Origin: Aphrocallistes beatrix
Lineage: Eukaryota > Porifera > Hexactinellida > Sceptrulophora > Aphrocallistidae
Direction of reading: 5' to 3'
Length of the DNA stretch: 64,000 nt
Assembly (NCBI GenBank): GCA_963281255.1
Contig: OY725492.1
Coordinates: forward strand, 1,364,001 to 1,428,000
Below are positions 45,413-57,813 of the stretch, in pieces. The notes beneath the pieces are model-generated. The model saw only the letters and a list, made by a program, of their open reading frames with translations, searched no databases and was not told where the DNA came from. Made by a program: the position numbers and the translations under genes. Position 1 is the first letter of the stretch. Each line of letters starts with the position of its first letter.

Positions 45413-45829
45413 ATCGTACCAAGTCAACTACCAAATCAACAGAAAATCCTGCTTTTCGCTGTGTTTTTACATATATCTCATCCAAAATGCTATAAAATCG
45501 TACATTTCATTTTGGTAGTTGGCACGAGTTAACTTCCCTATTTGGTACGAGTTGACTGGATCTGTCACGAAAAATGTGGTCCGGAGGAACCAGTTTTATC
45601 AGGCCAAAAGTGGTTTCCCCCAACCAAAATTGGTCCGAGTCAATTTGTTGTGCAATTTAATCCCTTACACTAATGCAAGCCTCCCCTCAAATGATGTGAT
45701 AACGTTACTATATAGCACTCTAGGAGTCTAGGAGGTCTCTATTGCTGTAGTGCTTCACACTATACTTATACGTATAAGTCATAGTTAGGTCGGTAGGACC
45801 CCGATTATGATAATGCGGGGTCGGTGCCA

Positions 45830-46011
45830 CTGGTCCGGTTGGTACGGTGTTACCCGGACCACTTTTCAAAAGTGGTCCCAGGTTTGTCATGGTAAACCGG
45901 ACAACTTTTTGATAGTGGTTGCAGTGGTTACAGGTCCAGTTTTTACCTAACCAACCGGACCCGGTTGGTTAGGTAAAACTGGACCACTTCTAAAACCATG
46001 GCACCGGCGCG
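45830..46011. mobile_element. Palindromic MITE, GGTGCCA ends
   Basis: 'ggtgccactggtccgg' ... 'aaccatggcacc' with mirrored 'ttggtacggt', 'aaccggac' and 'ggtccagttttacc' blocks. Most of the element can fold on itself. A lone 'aaagtggtttcccccaacc' piece lies at 45606. Confidence 0.5.
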
Positions 46012-47211
46012 ATAATGTCATGCCTAACAATAATGCATTGTGTTGATAGATTCTAAACAAAATGTTCAACTCACTGCTTCTCAGCCAGAAAAGAGTTCAC
46101 CGAAACATTGGAATTCTGTCGGGATTCCATCACTCGGAAACATTCAAATTTATGAAGATATATGTTATTTGCTAAACTAGAGTATGGGCGTAGCCAGGGA
46201 CTTTTGTAGGGAGGGTATATCAACCAGTTGGGGGTCTTGGGGACGCTGTTTCGCCACTCAAAAGTGGGACAAAAATGTTAGTAAACCACTTCAAAACACT
46301 ATTATTCCCTCAGTCTAAAACTAGAATATTTCAGATAATTCAATTTATATTTTAGTTTATGCGTAGAATTCGATGGTGGGATCAGTTTTAATCTAAATTT
46401 GCTCAGAACTGAAATGTATCAAAGGGAACCTCAAAAATCACGTTCAAAGGGACTATCTTAAACCGATGTACAAAATTCTAATGTAGGAATCACAATAATT
46501 GTCCTTTAAAATAAACCAATATACAATTTTGAAGCTGATCTCTAAGGAATAATCGAAAATATCATATTTTCACTATCATTTGAGATACATATATGGGATT
46601 ATAACTTATTGAATGTCTTAATAATATAAGAATCTCATGATCTACGATCTCACGAATTTACGCAACAGGAATTATGTGGAGTAGACCATGGCCCAGACAG
46701 TTTTTAATTGTTACATAGTATACGATTATATCAGATCCCTGTTCCAATATAATAATACAGGTCCAGAGTACAAAAACCAATGTTTTATATTCTTTGCGAA
46801 GGTGAGGTTGTATACTTTACTAATTAAAATATAAAATTTTTCAAAGAAACACAACTACTAAATCTATACGATTAATGGAAATACTTTTGCTAGATATCTT
46901 GAAAATAAATTAATAATGTTAATAATATCAATTACAATGATAAATAACTAAGTTAGAGAGCTACGTATGTAAATTATGCTTTTCACGATACTATTGAATC
47001 AAGAAAAGGTTTGTTACTTTCGCGTGCAACTCTGACCTCTGATCATCACTCAATTTAATCGACAACAAGAATAGTATATCATAAATAAAAAGTAACCTAT
47101 GATAGATGATTTCGTATTGATAAACTAGAAGCTTCAAATGTACTTTTAACATAAAACCCCAAGAATGTGTTCAAGTACATAAATTAATTATATTATCCTA
47201 CGTATTTCTAG
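46012..47211. other. Intron before FN17
   Basis: A hAT-like 'ggcgtagccaggga' fragment at 46188. Otherwise AT-rich sequence without an exon or a recognisable repeat. Confidence 0.45.
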
Positions 47212-47511
47212 TTCCTTCAACTCCTCCAATTAACTTCACAATTTATTCTCTAAACAGCACTGCGATACAGGCAGAATGGAATGCTCCTGAATTGATTGAT
47301 CAAAATGGAGTTTTAACAAGTTACCAAGTTAGATATCATGGATCAGTGTTGGATACAACTGAAAGAGTTTTGGATATATTTATTAACAAATTGTCTGAAA
47401 CTCTCAATGGACTTCTACCGAATATGTATTACTGTGTAATGATTCGAGTTGCAAACACAGCAGGATTCAGTGGATTTAGTTCTCCAAGTTGTGCACGCAC
47501 TCACGAAGCAA
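47212..47511 (+). CDS. FN3 exon 17 (e-like)
   Basis: FN3 domain with 'NFTIYSLNST', 'RYHGSVLD', 'VLDIFINKLSETLNGLLPNMYYCVMIRVANTAGFSGFSSPSCARTHEA'. The INKLSE strand places it with FN7/FN14, but the following intron has the c-type 'gaggcaattttt'-like segment. It opens the FN17-FN22 group, which does not fit the a-g order simply. Confidence 0.92.
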
Positions 47512-48442
47512 GTAAGATACTATAATGATTATAATTAACTATACATACAAGTACATATCAAATATTCTAAAATTAACACATTCAACCTATTCCTGCCACA
47601 CGATTGGTTGTAGAATCTCTCAGGTGAGACATTTTTTGACTATCTTTGCTGTTTTCTATACGAACTTTTCAAATGTGTGATGTCAGAGTATGTTTATTAA
47701 TTCCGTTTCGGTATCCTTTATTTCTAGATGTTCCACTGTATAACAAGCAAGTCATTTTGATTGTCAACATTTTGTGATTTCATTATTTTACTTTCAACAA
47801 TATATGTGCATACACATATATATACCGTATATAATCGAATAGTAGCTACTATCTCTCGAATAATGGCCGCTCTAAAGAGGGTGCTAACTTTTTTTTGTAC
47901 TTTTTAGAAAAAAATTAGTAATAGGTAATTTATTCCTTTCTATTATTTCTTAATTCACTCGCACGGTAATATTCATTAAAAACTCGCTTATATCTGAATT
48001 AAGATTTTTCTGCGTTGGGTAAATAGGACTAGAATTGATAATCGCCCAGGCTACTATTTGACTATATACTTTATTTTTGATTTTATATTGAGACACGAAA
48101 TGTTGTGCCAAATGATTATTTCCCGATTGGGCTCTAATATCTAAGTTTTCACACCTCTGCAAAAAATGCAAATTAAATTTTCATACCCTTTCTATACATC
48201 ATGTGTAGCATCACTCCAACAAAAAATCCTTATATGACACTACAGTGAACTATAGGATATATTTTTTTATGAGAAATGTGGATTTTGTATGTGCTTGGAA
48301 CTAACGTTCAACAATTGACCTGATGCCTGTAAAAGTGTAGATACCAAACATCGTTTTTCTTATAAATTTATATCGATTTTTAATAGATTCATAAGGTGAG
48401 CAAATTTGAAATGATTTGAGAAAGTTTTCAATTTGTAACCCG
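47512..48442. other. Intron after FN17
   Basis: Opens with a c-type flank remnant (about 47600-47660). From 48140 'cacctctgcaaaaaatgc' is the inner part of a worn type A Helitron-like element. No exon. Confidence 0.45.
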
Positions 48443-49089
48443 CATACCTACCAACCCCTCTTGAAAATTTCCCTGGATTTTGGGAGTGAAATCCCTGGAT
48501 TTCAATGGTAAATTCCTGGATGTTATCATATTTTTAATTTTAATGACTAAATTAGCATGAATCAATAGACAGGTTAAATTTCGAAATTCGCTATCCAGGG
48601 AAATCCCTGGATATCTAGGGAATTTAGTGGATTTTAAATAAAGGTCGAATATATGTAATTAAAGATTTCGAAAAGGACAAGTAAACTATTTAAAGAAAGG
48701 TACATCGTATACAATGTTATCTTACGCGTTCGAAATTCGTGAGTCCAGGAAATCTTCCAGGATCCTTGAAGACTTGTTAAATAATTAGTAACATAAAATT
48801 ACAATAAATTCCATAAACTATATTAATGGAAATTATTATAGGCTAGTTCAGTGGTTCTCAACCTTTCATGGTCCGTGGCCCCCCTACCGAGACCCTCAGT
48901 ACCCGTGGCCCCCTGCCCTTCAATAACAGTATGTTTGAGTCAATACTTAAACATAGCCCCCCGGTGAAGGCCTCGTGGCCCCTGGTTGAGAAACGCTGGG
49001 CTAGTTGAAAACACAAAATTCCTGGATCCTTGGATCATAAGTCATTTTCCTGGATAATCCAGGGATCCCTGGAGGGTTGGTAAGTATGC
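48443..49089. mobile_element. MITE with 'catacctaccaacccctc' ends
   Basis: Imperfect inverted ends (right end 'ggagggttggtaagtatg') and repeated 'ccctggatt/atccaggga' motifs inside. The 150-bp hAT-like MITE at 48849 is nested in it. Confidence 0.5.
48849..48998. mobile_element. hAT-like MITE, CAGTGGTTCTCAACC end
   Basis: CAGTGGTTCTCAACC ... GGTTGAGAAACGCTG, with perfect 8-bp duplication GGCTAGTT at 48841-48848 and 48999-49006. A classic hAT-type terminus. Non-coding. Confidence 0.88.
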
Positions 49090-49256
49090 ACCCGTAGCCG
49101 TAAGGGCCTCTGAATTCGATGATATTATAATGCTTTCGCTAGCGAATACTCTATGGACACAAAGTGTTCGCTAGCTGCGCTTGTACTAAGAATAATACTT
49201 CCTCAAAAACCAACTTGGAGCGTTATGTTCACAAAATTATATCCAAATATTTCTAG

Positions 49257-49556
49257 TTCCTTCAAGTCCTCCAGTTAACTTCACAATATATTCGTTCAAC
49301 AGCACTGCGATACAGGCAGAATGGAATGCTCCTGAATTGATAGATCAAAATGGAGTTTTAACAAGTTACCAAGTTAGATATAATGGCTCAGATTTGGATA
49401 CAACTGAAAGATCTTTGAATCTAAATATTAACACGATGTCTGTAATTCTGACTGAACTTCTACCAAGTGTTTATTACTGTGTAATGATTCGAGTTGCAAA
49501 CGCAGCAGGATTCAGTGAATTTAGTTTTCCCAATTGTACACGCACTCATGAAGCAA
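49257..49556 (+). CDS. FN3 exon 18
   Basis: FN3 domain with 'VPSSPPVNFTIYSFNST', 'GSDLDTTERSLNLNINTMSVILTELLPSVYYCVMIRVANAAGFSEFSFPNCT'. TELL is shared with FN19 and FN22. RVAN links it to FN17. Within 20 bp after the donor the intron becomes the inverted 5' part of a Helitron-like element. Confidence 0.92.
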
Positions 49557-49572
49557 GTAAGATTTATTTTGC

Positions 49573-49741
49573 AGAGGTGTGAAAATTTCGCTTAGATCTC
49601 AGAACTTAATCGTAGTCATATCATTTGACACCTACATGCCAATTTTCATATCTCTGGGACTTGCCAATTTTCATATCTCTGGGACTTCCAATTCTTCAAT
49701 CAATTCGGACAAACAAGCGAAAAAATCCTAGCGTTTTAATA
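49573..49741 (-). mobile_element. Helitron-like type A, inverted 5' fragment
   Basis: 'cagaggtgtgaaaatttcgc' to 'cggacaaacaagcg', 'cctagcgttttaata' is the 5' end of type A in reverse. Begins 17 bp after the FN18 donor. Confidence 0.55.
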
Positions 49742-49743
49742 TA

Positions 49744-50219
49744 CACTGCCCTACCAAAAGTATTCGTACACCCCAATAATGCCCATACAAATTGTATAAA
49801 TCGTATCTATTTTGTGAGTCAATATTAATAAATCAGTAACAGTTTGACTAAATTTGGCTTAAAATTCATATTCTACACACTCGATTTACTCATTGTATAG
49901 TCTTTCAACTCAATTACTCTATTTCCAACATAAATATTTGAACATTTACTTCATTGTGCCACATACCATAAATTGATGCCACTATATATGATGGCGTTAG
50001 TGGCACTAGGTGTCACGGGTTGAAATATTTTAGCTTTAAAATAGAGTAATTGAGTTGAAAGACTATAAAATGAGTAAATCGAGTGTGTAGAATTTGAATT
50101 TTGAGGCAAATTTAGTCGAACTATTACTGATTTATTAATATTGACTCCCAAAATAGATACGATTTATACAATTTGTATGGGAATTATTAGGGTGTACGAA
50201 TACTTTTGGTAGGGCAGTG
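49744..50219. mobile_element. Palindromic Tc1-type MITE
   Basis: TA|CACTGCCCTACCAAAAGTAT ... ATACTTTTGGTAGGGCAGTG|TA. Arms of about 200 bp are nearly perfect. Non-coding. Inserted at the end of the 49573 fragment. Confidence 0.82.
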
Positions 50220-50796
50220 TATAAGATATATACACATTAATCGAGTTTTAATAGTAAGGATACATATCAGGAAATGGAAATCTTGAGGATATTAAATAGC
50301 TTATAACCAAGCAAATAGATTTTTAATAATTTAAATTCCCATTCTCTACTTCATCCATAGTACATCTGATACCACGACTTATATTGAGTATGCTGTGGTT
50401 AGAGTAATAATTAGTAAAAAAAATTGTTTGTGATCGAGAACTTGGATAATAATTGGATGTGAAACAATTACTAAGATGCTACCTCGCCATTGTTTCGGAT
50501 CTAAAGTTACAAAACAAGATGCAATGATACTTTTTTCCACTACTCTTTCGATTAAAGTCTGATACTCTCATAGCTTGGCAGTAGAGAGGATAGGGTCAGT
50601 CGATCAATAGAGCTTCACGATCACTATTTTAGTTAGCCTAGTCAAGAATAGTCTGCAAGCTAAAAAGTCATAGCATTTTAAATTAAAGATACTATTACTA
50701 ACTTTATGTAATTAGCTCGGCCAAAATGGCACCATCACAATTAAATATTTACATTACAATGACAAATTATTTTCACCTATTTCCATCTATTTCTAG
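50220..50796. other. Intron leader of FN19
   Basis: 50230-50262 contains a stray inverted type B end ('gagttttaatagtaagga'). The rest is unassigned AT-rich sequence. Confidence 0.4.
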
Positions 50797-51096
50797 TTCC
50801 TTCAACTCCTCCAGTTAACTTCACAATTTATTCTCTAAACAGCACTGCGATACAGGCAGAATGGAATGCTCCTGAATTTTTTGATCAAAATGGAGTTTTA
50901 ACAAGTTACCAAGTTAAATATAATGGAGCAGTGTTGGATACAACTGAAAGAGTTTTGGATATAAATATTAACAAATTGTCTGAAATTCTCACTGAACTTC
51001 TACCGAATGTTTATTATTGTGTAATGATTCGGGTTGAAAACGGAGCAGGATTCAGTGAATTTAGCTATCAAATCTGTACACGCACTCACGAAGCAA
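50797..51096 (+). CDS. FN3 exon 19 (e-like)
   Basis: FN3 domain, open throughout, with 'APEFFDQNG', 'NGAVLD' (NGS sequon lost), 'DININKLSEILTELLPN' and 'SYQICTRTHEA'. It is separated from FN20 by only 148 bp, the shortest intron here, which suggests a recent local tandem duplication. Confidence 0.92.
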
Positions 51097-51244
51097 GTAA
51101 GATTAGGCATAATGAAATAATTCATATACGCTTGTAGAAAGTCATTGGTACAGAGATTTTCAAATGAGCGAAGGACTGTACTCAATAACCAATAACCTAT
51201 TTATAATATATATTATATATAAATCTATGTACATCTATTTTTAG

Positions 51245-51544
51245 TTCCTTCAACTCCCCCAATTAACTTTACAGTTAATTCTCTAAACAGCACTGCGATA
51301 CAGGCAGAATGGAATGCTCCTGAATTGATAGATCAAAATGGAGTTTTAACACGATACCAAGTTAGATATAATGGATCCGTGTTAGATACAGCTGAAAGAG
51401 TTTTAGATATAAATATTAACAAATTGTCTGAAATTTTTGCTGGACTTCGACCGAATGTTTATTACTGTGTAATGATTCGTGTTGAAAACGGAGCAGGACT
51501 CAGTGAATTTAGTCCTCCAAACTGTGCACGCACTCACGAAGCAA
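51245..51544 (+). CDS. FN3 exon 20 (e-like)
   Basis: FN3 domain with 'NFTVNSLNST', 'GVLTRYQV', 'DININKLSEIFAGLRPN' and 'GAGLSEFSPPNCARTHEA'. 'VNSLN' replaces VYSLN, as in FN23. The acceptor is atttttag. Confidence 0.92.
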
Positions 51545-52336
51545 GTAAGACTTAAACTAAATAAATTCGTTATGTCTGTACACAACTCGAAATTTGAGAA
51601 CAACATTCCGTTGGTAAATTAAGATTGATCATCATATTTTTCACATTGGCTATATTTAGGACGAATTCTGATAATTTTGTGACTTGTTTTAAGTACACTT
51701 TAAGTGTTATAAACATGTGATTGTCATACTAAACCAAGTTGAGGACCTTTTATTAAGAAAATCTTTTAAAATTTTCGTTTGATGTTTGTAACTCGAAATT
51801 GATTTCATGTGAAAAAAATGCAGCACAGTACTTCTGATAAAGGGATAATACAAATTGTACTTGAATTCATTGAAAAACCCATTCAACAAAGCAGTGGCAT
51901 TGGCAGTGGCAGGGGTGCCTATGCACTCCCTTAAGCGTGCTGTGCACTCCGATGTGCACCCCCTGGATCCTGGATGCGCCATTTCAAGAGTGTCCCAGTT
52001 TCTTTCGTATTAGATATGAGATACAGAATAAAGCTGAATTTGTCCACCACTCCGTAAAATATTTGTGAATTTCCATAGGTATCACCTATGTAAGAGGAAT
52101 CGAGCACTGACAATGCAACAAAATAATTTTTAATTTTTATATAATAAAAAATTGATATTAGTAACATATACAATATTGAACTACTTGTACAAGGTAGATC
52201 AAAAAAAAATTGAACTCCAAACTAAGACTTTTCTTTGTTGGTTTGCATGTTGTTAAAATTGTTAAAATTTGAATACGTTATGGTCAGTTATTAATGCAAT
52301 TATGTTCTATATTCACCTACCTGTGTCTATCTTTAG
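51545..52336. other. Intron FN20-FN21
   Basis: 51890-51990 is a G/C-richer patch with 'gcagtggcattggcagtggc' and 'gtgcaccccctggatcctgg'. No exon or clear element boundary. Confidence 0.4.
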
Positions 52337-52636
52337 TCCCTTCAACTCCTCCAGTTAACTTCGCAATTTATTCTTTAAACAGCACTGCGATACAGGCAGA
52401 ATGGAATGCTCCTGAATTGATAGATCAAAATGGAGTTTTAACAAGTTACCAAGTTAGATATTATGGAACGGTGTTGGATACAAATGAAAGAGTTTTGGAT
52501 ATAAATATTAATAAATTCTTTGAATCTCTCACTGGACTTCTACCGAATGTTAATTACTGTGTAATAATTCGTGTTGAAAATGGAGCAGGATTCAGTGAAT
52601 TTAGTTCTCCAAATTGTGCACGGACTCACGAAGCAA
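52337..52636 (+). CDS. FN3 exon 21 (e-like)
   Basis: FN3 domain with 'NFAIYSLNST', 'RYYGTVLDTNERVLDININKFFESLTGLLPNVNYCVIIRVENGAGF'. It is the only copy with NYC in the tyrosine corner. The exon begins TCCC, so the junction codon is ATC (Ile). Both cysteines are kept. Confidence 0.92.
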
Positions 52637-53312
52637 GTAAGATATATACATATGGAAACATAGTTCAAATAGTTTTGTTTTGAATATGTATCAAAAGTTT
52701 AGAACATAGCTACGATTTGAATTATCTCTGGAGATGCTACTGTGTATAATAGATTAGCATCTATCCATCAGTGTCGGCGCAAGCGCGCTGGCCATTGGGT
52801 GCTTAGGGCTTTTCAATAATCCAGTGGGGCTCATTTCATCCAAACAAATGTTTAGCAATATAGTTATAGCATTAATAATATCAAGTTACTTCTGTCCTAA
52901 AACGATAAATGTACAGGTCTTGACGGCCTACTGACAGGCCCTGGCAAATCCCGTAATCACATATCTGTATTACAAAATCTAATTATAGCGGTGTTCCTTT
53001 AAAAGTGGTCATTGAACTTCTTGGTGGATTATCTTTCGTTTTTGAAAATAGTGAACAACTTTTGAGTTATGCTGCCAATAAGGATTCGAGTCAAAAGATG
53101 AATTCAAAGTTATTGAATCTAGTGGGTATTTTAGGTCAAAAAAGTGTCCAAAGGGTGCTTGGTGGGTTTTGATGCAAAACTACAAATTTCAACATCATTC
53201 CCTCCCGAAAGTGGCGTTTTAACAAATTTTCCAACTTGACCTCTACACTACGTATAAGTTAACCTTATTAAGGCTGTTATGTTCACCTCTGCATATATCT
53301 ATATATTTTTAG
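52637..53312. other. Intron FN21-FN22
   Basis: 52770-52945 has a 'cagtgtcggcgcaagcgcgc' patch resembling a hAT-type terminus, without a confirmed partner. No exon. Confidence 0.4.
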
Positions 53313-53612
53313 TTCCTGCAACTCCTCCAGTTAACTTCACAGTTTATTCTTTAAACAGTACTGTGATACAGGCAAAATGGAATGCTCCTGAATTGATAGA
53401 TCAAAATGGAGTTTTAGCAAGTTACCAAGTTAGATATTATGGATCGGTGCTGGATACAACTGAAAGACTTTTGAATCTAAGTACCAGCACATCGTCTGTA
53501 ATTCTGACTGAACTTCTACCAAATGTTTATTACTGTATAATGATTCGAGTTGAAAACGGAGCAGGATTCAGTGACTTTACTTCTCCAAATTGTGCACGCA
53601 CTCATGAAGCAA
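53313..53612 (+). CDS. FN3 exon 22
   Basis: FN3 domain with 'VPATPP', 'STVIQAKWNAPE', 'GVLASYQVRYYGSVLD', 'LLNLSTSTSSVILTELLPN' and 'FSDFTSPNCARTHEA'. The STSTSS strand resembles FN10. A complete Helitron-like element begins 72 bp after its donor. Confidence 0.92.
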
Positions 53613-53684
53613 GTAAGATTTATGCATAAGAGATACAACGACTTGAATTATCTTAGATGCTACTAGATTTAATAGATTTGCATA

Positions 53685-54249
53685 TCCTTACTATTAAAAC
53701 TCGATGTTTGTATACTCGTATATGTACGTATATCTACGTATATATATCTATATATATATCTGTAACGAATTAATTGAAGAAACTGCCAGTCACAGAAAGC
53801 TGATTTTTGGCAAGTGGGAAACTTTTGGCTATGGCTCCAGTAAGTTCTGAGCTCAGACGAAAATGTCGACTCATCATTATGACGTCATTGTCATAGTTTT
53901 AAAAGTTAAGCAACATAGTTATTCGAGCATAACTCAGCCATTTTCGACGAAAGAAGGCTGAAATTTTAATAGAATCTGTATACTAACATATCTCACATAT
54001 GATGCAACTATCATCAAAAAATGATGACTCATTACTCTGTAATGACGTCATCATTACGCATCAAAATTTTAAAAATTGACAAATTCAGTGCTTTTTCGTG
54101 CGATATCGATTATAATAGTAGAACAGACGTATTTAGAGATGTTCTCTCTCATATAATCAATCAATGGTGACCGCAGGCGACCGAAGGGAGCCTCCGGCGG
54201 ACACAAAGTTTCTGCCAGCCGCGCAGCGCAAGCAAGCAAAGCACGCTTG
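53685..54249 (+). mobile_element. Helitron-like type B, complete, plus strand
   Basis: TCCTTACTATTAAAACTCGA after A, a (TA)-rich tract, 'gtaacgaattaattgaag', two CRE-like sites (53880 and 54043), then a GC-rich tail 'gcgcagcgcaagcaagc' ending CACGCTTG before T. The best type B reference copy here. Confidence 0.7.
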
Positions 54250-56527
54250 TGTTACTACAATTTTCGATTTATATCTTTTATAGATTGTCATATTCAATTG
54301 CATAATATTCATGTATCCCTAATTGAGCGGAGTTGACTGTATAGATTTTCTGATCAATATGATACTTGTATAACAGACTTAAAATTTGATTATTGCGATT
54401 ACAATTTACTTATTAAAATTCTCCTAAACGATTAAAGATAGTGGGACGTGATGTGTGCAAACTTGTTTATTAGTGAAAGTGATCTGCAAACAAAATTCCT
54501 GAAATTGGAAAAAATAACCCTTTTCAATTTCGTATTCTTGGCTACTGCGGTACAGTACTGCAGAGATTCTAGCTGTCTGTTGAAATTTGGGTGCTAAACA
54601 TTTTAAAACACAATCAGTATTGGTAAATTTTTAACCATATTCAGAAGAAAGTGATTTATCACAGAACAACCAACAATTACTAATTGAGAGAAATAAAATA
54701 GTCTGTTTATATTTACCACTGCAATGTCTAAACGCACGATTCATTGCCGTCGGAAGCTCATATAAACTGGTAAGGCTCATCTATCTAGTCATCCATAAAC
54801 TAATACAGTTTATAAAAAAGCGTTAAGGTCATGTCATTACTAGCCGTACCGCTTCATATGGCCATGCAATTCATCACATCTTACATCGCCGAAACCCTAC
54901 ATTTGCTCAAATGGGGGGAATCCCCAAAATCGAAACCATAAATTTGAAAAATGGGGGGTCCCTCCAAATGAAACCCTGTATCCTCCTCATTACCCCAGTA
55001 AAGAGCTAGGGACCTTAACTCTCCAATATCACCGTATCACACAAATTAAAACAAAATGTTACGCTTTTTCCACAAAACATTCAATTTACCACGATGTATA
55101 TAGCAATACCAATAAGTTTAAATGGTTTTTTGCGTACTACGTACTTCGTGTGAAACAGCTTAGAATATGCTAGAGTGGCAGTTTCCAACCCTTTTTGGCC
55201 ATGGACCCCTATAATACCTTTCTATATTTTGTAGACCCCGCCTATTAACCGTAATGCAAAATTTTAGACTCAGTGGACTCCTTTAGATGTTATGTGGACC
55301 ACTATGAGATCCACAGCCCTCAGTTTGTGAACCAGTGTACTAGAGACTTGCTTTTAGTGATTTACTTTGGATCTTAGAGGCATAAATTCCAAATATCATA
55401 GTATTTCTAAAACTTTATGATAAGTATTTTGTTTGTTTTTGCTTGCGAAGAGGAACATGGTAAGCAAATCTCAGAATAGACTAGAGACTAGATCTTAAAG
55501 TTTTTTATTTCACTGTACTTCCTATACTATTTATAGGATCAATGATCATATATACTAATAGTGTACAGTTCTAAAATGAGTGTTGGTGTCTGGCCTTAAT
55601 GCCTCTACTAGCCACAGTTTAAAATATAATAACTTGAATATTTTGGTGATGATAGAAAAGTATATGTAGATATGCACCTAACCCTGTGATTTCATAATAT
55701 GCTAAATCATCATGAAAACGTAGCATTTTGTGATTTTATTTTTGATTATAACTCAACGGTTCCATATTAATAACAAACTTCCACCGTAGATGTATCTACA
55801 ATATTACGTTGACATTATCATGATAACATGATAATTTGTCATTAAAAAATAAAAAATGTCGGTCGACAGACCGATAGTGCAGCTCCAGGAAGTGACTCGA
55901 AGGAACATGAAATATAAATATCGGATTACATCGTGAATTACTAATCTTACGGTATTCTAAGTGTGAAATTTGGAATCTACATAGTAAAATACTACCTAAT
56001 ATTTGCCATTGAGAGCTAGCTTTTAGCTCGAAATAAGCTTTTTTTAAAAGGTGTGAAAATATGTATATATACATATGTTAGAAACTCATAAAATATTCAT
56101 ATTATTACTTTCAAAGTGTTAAAATCGGAATATACTCATTAAAATATCCTATATTTGCCGTTGAGAACTCGCTTTTAGCTCAAAATAAAATTTTTCGAAA
56201 GGTGTGAAAATATGTATATATACATATGTTAGTTAGGAACTCATAAAATATTCATATTATTACTTTCAAAGTGAAAAAAATCAGAACCCGCATGGTGAAA
56301 TACCCTACATTAGTCATTGAGACCTTACTTATATCTTTAAACATAGCTTTGCAGTGGAGGTGTTAAACTATGAATATATACTCTTAAAAACCGGAAGTGA
56401 TGAGATTTTGCGAAAAAATGTTGACGGTGCACATCTACACCATAAAGAGATCCTACGTGCGAAATTTTGTAGAAATCGGACTGTTAGATTTCGCAGTAGC
56501 GCGCGTACGGACATACATACATACATA
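54250..56527. other. Long intron stretch before FN23
   Basis: 54890-54980 has short mirrored 'tggggggaatcc' blocks. 55169-55335 is a probable hAT-like MITE ('cagtttccaaccc' ... 'gtttgtgaaccagtg'), flanked by imperfect 'ctagag'. 55380-55510 resembles type A inner repeats. 56048-56130 and 56198-56275 are a tandem duplication of about 155-bp period (gtgtgaaaatatgtatatat). Ends in a (CATA)n run. Confidence 0.45.
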
Positions 56528-57656
56528 CAGAGGCGTAGCTTACACCTATGTCGCCCGGGGCGGATGTATTTCATGCCGCCCCTCAACACATATTTCTACC
56601 TCAACTTGGCAAGTGTATCTTATATATTAAAATGCTAGGATTGTTTTTGTGTTTGTCCGAATTGATTGAAGAATTGGGAAGTCATAGAGGTGTGAAAATT
56701 GGCATGTAGGTGTCAAATGATATGACTACGATTAAGTTCTAAGATCTAAGCGAAATTTTCACATCTCTGCAAAAAAATGGAAAACAATTTTTCACACCTT
56801 TTCTATACAAAAAAATGACTACACTATCACAATAGAAATCATTGTACAAGTGTGAAATTTTTGAAGTATTAATAACAATGATAATAGATCGGCATTGTTA
56901 TTAATACTTCAAAGCCACAATTTATGTTTGATATCTTAAATGTATTATAATGTATGGCAATAAAAAAAGATTATGTGCATATTTTCACACCTTTATATAC
57001 ATATTTTCACACCATTTGATGAATTTTGAAAATAATGCTAGAGACTAGCTTCCAACGAGTGACATGGGGTTTTTAGGGGTGTAGATTTCGAATATCATGT
57101 TTTCGAGTAAATTTGATGATCAATTTGTTTACTTTTGTTTATAATATATACAGAAGGTAAACAAATTACAAAAATAGGCTAGAAACTAGCTTCCAACGGA
57201 TGACATGGGTTTTTTAGTGCTGTAGATTTAGAATATCATATTTTCGGATCCATATGGAAATTATTCGTTGACTTTTGTCTACAATATTTATATAAAGGAA
57301 AAGAATTCCCAAAATATGTTAGATTGAGTAAATCCAGGCGCCCGCAGGGCGGCTCTGCGGACACGCAGTGTCCGCAAGCCGCGCAGCGCAAGCAAGCGAA
57401 GCGTGCTTTTTAACTTATTTTGTGGTGTATTTTTAATTGTGAATAGACAAAACCATTAGAATTTCATATTTGAAATTAATTTAAAATACTATTCATACTC
57501 GTATTAGCTGAAAAAAGCATGTTAAATTCAAAATACCTTGGAGAAATTCTGAGTTTACCAATATATATTTTATGAAACACAAGGTCAAGTGCCGCTCCCT
57601 ATTAAGCGCCGCCCGGGGCGGTCCGCCCCTCCCCGCCCCCCCTAGCTACGCCACTG
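56528..57656. mobile_element. hAT-like MITE interrupted by a Helitron-like element
   Basis: Same family as 40187: CAGAGGCGTAGCT ... AGCTACGCCACTG, flanked by CATACATA within a (CATA)n microsatellite. The sequence breaks after 'ggcaagtgta' (56617) and resumes at 'ttatgaaacacaagg' (about 57569). Confidence 0.78.
56618..57407 (+). mobile_element. Helitron-like type A nested in a hAT-like MITE
   Basis: TCTTATATATTAAAATGC directly after A, tail 'gcgcagcgcaagcaagcg' and GCGTGCTT. The intact MITE at 40187 gives the empty site 'gtgta|tttatg', confirming A/T insertion on the left. About 160 extra bases (57408-57568) follow the hairpin and are unexplained. Confidence 0.68.
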
Positions 57657-57813
57657 CATACATACATACATACATACATACATACATACGGACGGACGGA
57701 CGAGATACTCCGTCCATGCCATAAGGGCATCTTTTGCAATGGGGCCTTAGGCTCTCATGTGCTGTTTATCTATGCTGAAATATTGGAGTGTTTTATTCAC
57801 CTATACCCTTTAG
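57657..57813. repeat. (CATA)n then (CGGA)n microsatellite and FN23 leader
   Basis: Eight or so CATA units and then three CGGA units to about 57703, followed by the FN1/FN23-type leader. Confidence 0.7.
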
